Positions 16,432 to 19,110 of a stretch of 19,110 nucleotides of DNA are shown piece by piece. Within the stretch, counting starts at the first letter, position 1. Each line of letters starts with the position of its first letter. The stretch lies in contig AUXH01000375.1 of assembly GCA_000482145.1 (NCBI GenBank), positions 1 through 19,110 of the forward strand, given 5' to 3'. Position numbers and translations under genes: made by a program. The DNA comes from Strigomonas culicis. Its lineage: Eukaryota; Euglenozoa; Kinetoplastea; Trypanosomatida; Trypanosomatidae. A model generated the notes under the pieces. It did not search any database and was not told the origin of the DNA. It saw only the letters and a list, made by a program, of their open reading frames with translations.

Positions 16432-17529
16432 TTACGCATCTGTATGTGCTGGGGCACTCTGGGCATCATCGCCCCTGTCGGCTCCTGCGGCCTCCGCAGG
16501 TGCCTCTTCCAGGCGCGCACGCTCGCCGTACGCCTTGTCCGTCTCCGCCGTGTCAGCGGCGGCGGAGAGTGCACTGGCCGTCGTGGCGGGGCCGTCGCGG
16601 CGGCCATCGGGCGCCGCGTCGCGCGTCGGCCGCGCGGGGACCGCTCCCATGCGCAGCCGCGCACACACGCCGATCGCATACGCGAGTAGGAACATGAAGA
16701 AGGCGATGCGCAGTACCCGCCGCAGCGTCCGTGTCCGACGCTCTAGCGCCGACAGGAGGCCCTTGCCCTCCCCCTGCGCCTCTGGTGGGGCCTCCACTGC
16801 CGGGCTGTGCTCCGCGTCATTCACGGACGACGCGTGTGGCGTGTCCTGCAGCACCGACATGGCGCGCTCGGACTTCGTCGGGGTCGCCGCGTCGGGCTGT
16901 CGCGCGTTCTTCGTGCTGTAGCTGCTCGCGAGGACGTTGACCTCACCGCCGACGGGCACCTCCATCCCGGGCTTGAAGTACGCGACGATGTCCTTCTCGT
17001 GGTCCGCCGGCGCCTCGACGGAGTTGAACAGGAGCTTCGCGCGCACCGTCTTGCTGTTCGAGCTCGGCGCGCTCCCGTCGTCCTCGTCGCTGTCCACGTC
17101 GAGCGGCCCCGACTGGACCGCCCGCCGGCCGGCGGGCGACCCCGGCACGTGGATCTGCGCGGACTGCAGCTGCTCCGGCGTCACGAACTTGACCAGGAGG
17201 CGGAACCGGTCCTGCGCGTCGGCCGGGATGTTCTCCGCCGCCGCGTGCTCGGGCAACGCGGCGGCCACGTCGCGAAGGGTGATGCGCACGCGCGTCGCGG
17301 AGCGCGGCGCGATGACGGCTGCGTTTGGCTTGGCGATGTAGCGCTGCGGGCGCTGGCTCTTGAGCTTCCACACGCAGGGCCGCGTGGAGGTGTTGTAGAT
17401 GGTGAGGACGTTCTGCACACACCGTCCGCAGTGCGGCGGGGGATACACGAGGAAATCGGGCTCCAAGTGGACGTAGGGCGAGCTCGCCGCGAGGCGAGAA
17501 CGGCTGCTGCGAGGCGTCGATGCGGACAT
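16432..17529 (-). CDS. VAP-like MSP-domain membrane protein with a long tail after the membrane segment
   Basis: ATG at 17529 opens a 365-residue protein ending in TAA at 16432-16434. Residues about 17-118 form an MSP domain. It starts YVHLEPDFLVYPPP, then has NVLTIYNTSTRPCVWKLKSQ, the signature PQRYIAKPNAAVIAP (61-75; compare PRRYCVRPNSGII in human VAPs) and VRITL (81-85), ending with FRLLVKFVTPEQL. VAPs are ER proteins whose MSP domain binds FFAT peptides and tethers the ER to other membranes. The basic and aromatic residues of the FFAT-binding strand are present. Residues 130-265 are a polar linker rich in Ser, Asp and Glu, without a clear coiled coil. One membrane segment, RIAFFMFLLAYAIGVCA (274-290), follows a basic stretch (ERRTRTLRRVLR). 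Unlike standard tail-anchored VAPs, about 74 residues rich in Ala, Glu and Asp follow the membrane segment. ER placement and MSP identity are well supported; partners are inferred. Confidence 0.88.
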   Translation of the reverse strand: MSASTPRSSRSRLAASSPYVHLEPDFLVYPPPHCGRCVQNVLTIYNTSTRPCVWKLKSQRPQRYIAKPNAAVIAPRSATRVRITLRDVAAALPEHAAAENIPADAQDRFRLLVKFVTPEQLQSAQIHVPGSPAGRRAVQSGPLDVDSDEDDGSAPSSNSKTVRAKLLFNSVEAPADHEKDIVAYFKPGMEVPVGGEVNVLASSYSTKNARQPDAATPTKSERAMSVLQDTPHASSVNDAEHSPAVEAPPEAQGEGKGLLSALERRTRTLRRVLRIAFFMFLLAYAIGVCARLRMGAVPARPTRDAAPDGRRDGPATTASALSAAADTAETDKAYGERARLEEAPAEAAGADRGDDAQSAPAHTDA

Positions 17530-17575
17530 AATGTTGCACAAATGGCTAAAATGGCAATAGAAACAATGGCAATAA
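17530..17575 (-). promoter_or_regulatory. Predicted spliced-leader acceptor for the VAP-like gene
   Basis: A T-rich minus-strand stretch (complement of about 17548-17575) ends in AG at 17547-17546, giving a 16-base 5' UTR before the ATG at 17529. Purer pyrimidine tracts lie further upstream (opposite 17631-17647), so a longer 5' UTR is also possible. Confidence 0.5.
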
Positions 17576-18439
17576 CAGTAGTGTGTTTGATGTCAATGAG
17601 AATTCAAAAAAAGCGGTGGCTTGTTCTCATTAAAAAGAAAAAAAAGACAGAAAAACAAAAGGAGGGAATTACAAATAATACTTGCCTTTAGTGCGTATAA
17701 TGTGCGTTGGTGTCCTGGGTGGATCTACTAGACGAAATGAGGACGCTAAAGGGGTTATATCTATGGATACGACGCTACACGTACAGTTGTATCCTTAACG
17801 TTTATTTCTTGAAAGTAAATGCAAATAATAATACAATAATAATAGCAAAAAAAAAAGCAAAAAAAAATAGAGAATAATAAGGAAGTGTGAACTTGCGTGA
17901 GAAGAAAAGAAGAAAAGAAAGATGCGAGGAGAAGGCAGAGCGTTATCGCCACACACAAGCTTCGTATCCAATAAAACGAACTATGCATCTGGAGAATCCA
18001 TATATACACAGTCTACGCCTGTCGGTGAGAGCGCATAGACGGTTGGTCTCTGAACAGAATAGGAGTGGCAAATACAAAAAAAAAAAAGATGCACAAATGA
18101 AAACGTGAAAGAGAACACGTGTACTTGATTATAGTAATATGAAAACATGTTACGCCGCACCACTTTACATCAATACACTTTCCGTAGAAAACGTGAAACA
18201 AAAGAAGCTTCAAGTGCGAAAAGGAAAAAAAAACCCAAGAATAGATCGCGTATAGTGTATTCTTTTCGGGTGATAAACAGCAAGGCCATATCTAAAGGTT
18301 AATATCAACATAAAACACCAATAACAGTAATTACAACAGGAAAAAAAAAAAACAAGAACTGTACAAAAAACGAAAACATATATGTCATTGTACAAGAAAC
18401 CAGAAGAAGAAGAAACAAGGTGCCTTAGCGTTCACAGGC
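17530..18439 (-). other. Longest spacer of the window: AT-rich, A-run rich, no gene seen
   Basis: This 910-base region is about twice the usual spacer here. On the plus strand it carries many A-rich runs: 17605-17611, 17634-17645, 17846-17855, 17860-17867, 18076-18087, 18225-18234 and 18341-18352. Each is a pyrimidine tract on the transcribed strand and thus a possible trans-splice or polyadenylation cue. Minus-strand ORFs in it translate to Phe/Tyr/Cys low-complexity sequence and are not credible. It probably holds a long 3' UTR of the upstream partial gene. Confidence 0.65.
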
Positions 18440-19110
18440 TTACCAACCCTCTCGATTCACATCTACGGTGCGATTCGGCTGGTACGTTGTGGTGGAGAAC
18501 CTTTCTGAGACGAAGTTGTCCCCTCGCTGCAGCACGCGGCGGGTCTCCTCCGGCAGCAGCGGTGCGTGCGTTTCCTGGGGCGAGCGGCTGCGGAACACCA
18601 CCGTCGTCGACGTGCCCTTCATCGTCGTCGTGTCGTCCTTCACGTTGTAGCTGATCTGCGGACGCGAGCGGGTGTTGGTGCCGCTGCGCATGCTCGGGCT
18701 GTGCGAGCGCGCCGAGGAGATCGGCGCGTACGCGTTGGCGGTGACGGAGGGTCGCTGCGGCAGCGTCGTGCCCACCATCGCGCGCTGCTGCGACAGCGAC
18801 GGCGTGCCCTGCGCGTCCAGCAGGTGCATGGGGTGCGCGGAGGTGCCGTTGCTGCGGAGCGAGCCGCGGCGCACCTCCTTCTCCTTCGCGTTGGGCAGCA
18901 GCGCGGTGGTGGAGCCCTTGCGGCTCGCCGGCCGCGCACTCGACGGCCGCGCCACCGCCGCCGCGCCCCCGTTCAGCTTCATGGACCGCGCGGGGCTCGT
19001 CTCGGAGGTGCTCGAAGCGTTGCTCTCCCGGCGCCGCGCGGAGGGCGGCCGCGGCCGCGCCGCCGCCGTCAGCGCGCTGTCCCGGCGCGGCGCGCTGTGC
19101 CGGCGCAGCG
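18440..19110 (-). CDS. Ser/Arg-rich basic protein, 5' part outside the window
   Basis: The frame is open from the right edge to TAA at 18440-18442, giving at least 222 residues. An internal ATG at 18982 exists, but codons upstream of it continue in the same style (for example RRHSAPRRDSALTA and SNASSTSETSPARSM), so the true start is probably beyond 19110. The sequence is basic and rich in Ser, Arg, Thr, Pro and Ala. It has many SP, RSxSP-like and RxxS sites (ARSHSPSMRS, RSRSPQET, RPASRKGS), which suggests phosphorylation and intrinsic disorder. The last 60 residues (PEETRRVLQRGDNFVSERF to NREGW) are less repetitive and could be a short conserved segment. No domain or homologue is recognised. 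Such composition is common among cytoskeleton- or flagellum-associated proteins of trypanosomatids, but this is not evidence for that role. Confidence 0.75.
   Translation of the reverse strand, partial: LRRHSAPRRDSALTAAARPRPPSARRRESNASSTSETSPARSMKLNGGAAAVARPSSARPASRKGSTTALLPNAKEKEVRRGSLRSNGTSAHPMHLLDAQGTPSLSQQRAMVGTTLPQRPSVTANAYAPISSARSHSPSMRSGTNTRSRPQISYNVKDDTTTMKGTSTTVVFRSRSPQETHAPLLPEETRRVLQRGDNFVSERFSTTTYQPNRTVDVNREGW

Noticed and set aside
17761..18009. 82-codon minus-strand ORF in the long spacer
   Set aside because: It translates to Phe/Tyr/Cys/Ile low-complexity sequence generated by T-rich tracts, and its codon composition is unlike the real genes.
1..19110. Transposable element, integrated virus or CRISPR array
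   Set aside because: No reverse transcriptase, transposase, terminal repeats or spaced direct repeats were seen. The only repeats are short microsatellites and homopolymer runs.

Overview
The window reads as a nuclear chromosome segment of a kinetoplastid, most likely a trypanosomatid. All supported genes lie head to tail on the minus strand and none needs an intron. Coding sequence is GC-rich with a G/C bias at third codon positions. The spacers (about 430 to 910 bases) are AT-rich, full of A-runs on the plus strand, which are pyrimidine tracts on the transcribed strand. In front of every complete start codon there is a pyrimidine-rich stretch followed by an AG, as expected for spliced-leader trans-splicing of a polycistronic transcript. 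I cannot name the genus from sequence alone.

Layout from left to right (each gene reads right to left): a small, extremely acidic protein (46-300); the RNA cytidine acetyltransferase NAT10/Kre33 (735-3821); a TTC27/Emw1-family TPR protein (4256-7074) whose frame is interrupted once near base 6840; a TMEM94-family P-type-ATPase-like membrane protein (7513-11823); a large protein (12261-15838) combining a degenerate Rho-like G domain, an atypical WW domain and a long coiled coil, also interrupted once, near base 13480; a VAP-type MSP-domain membrane protein (16432-17529); and the 3' part of an unrecognised Ser/Arg-rich basic protein that runs off the right edge (18440-19110).

The genes do not form a metabolic operon; in this lineage neighbours share transcription, not function. 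NAT10 acts in rRNA/tRNA acetylation and ribosome assembly. TTC27 is a TPR adaptor linked to assembly of large complexes. TMEM94 and VAP are both expected in the endoplasmic reticulum. The most unusual protein is the Rho-like pseudo-GTPase/WW/coiled-coil fusion. It keeps the recognisable Rho order of strands and the VGT-type guanine-specificity motif but has lost the Walker A lysine and the DxxG motif.

Two genes each need exactly one extra base to restore a single open frame. These are either sequencing or assembly deletions or real lesions; reads are needed to decide. I found no tRNA, rRNA, transposon, CRISPR array or plus-strand gene that I can support.
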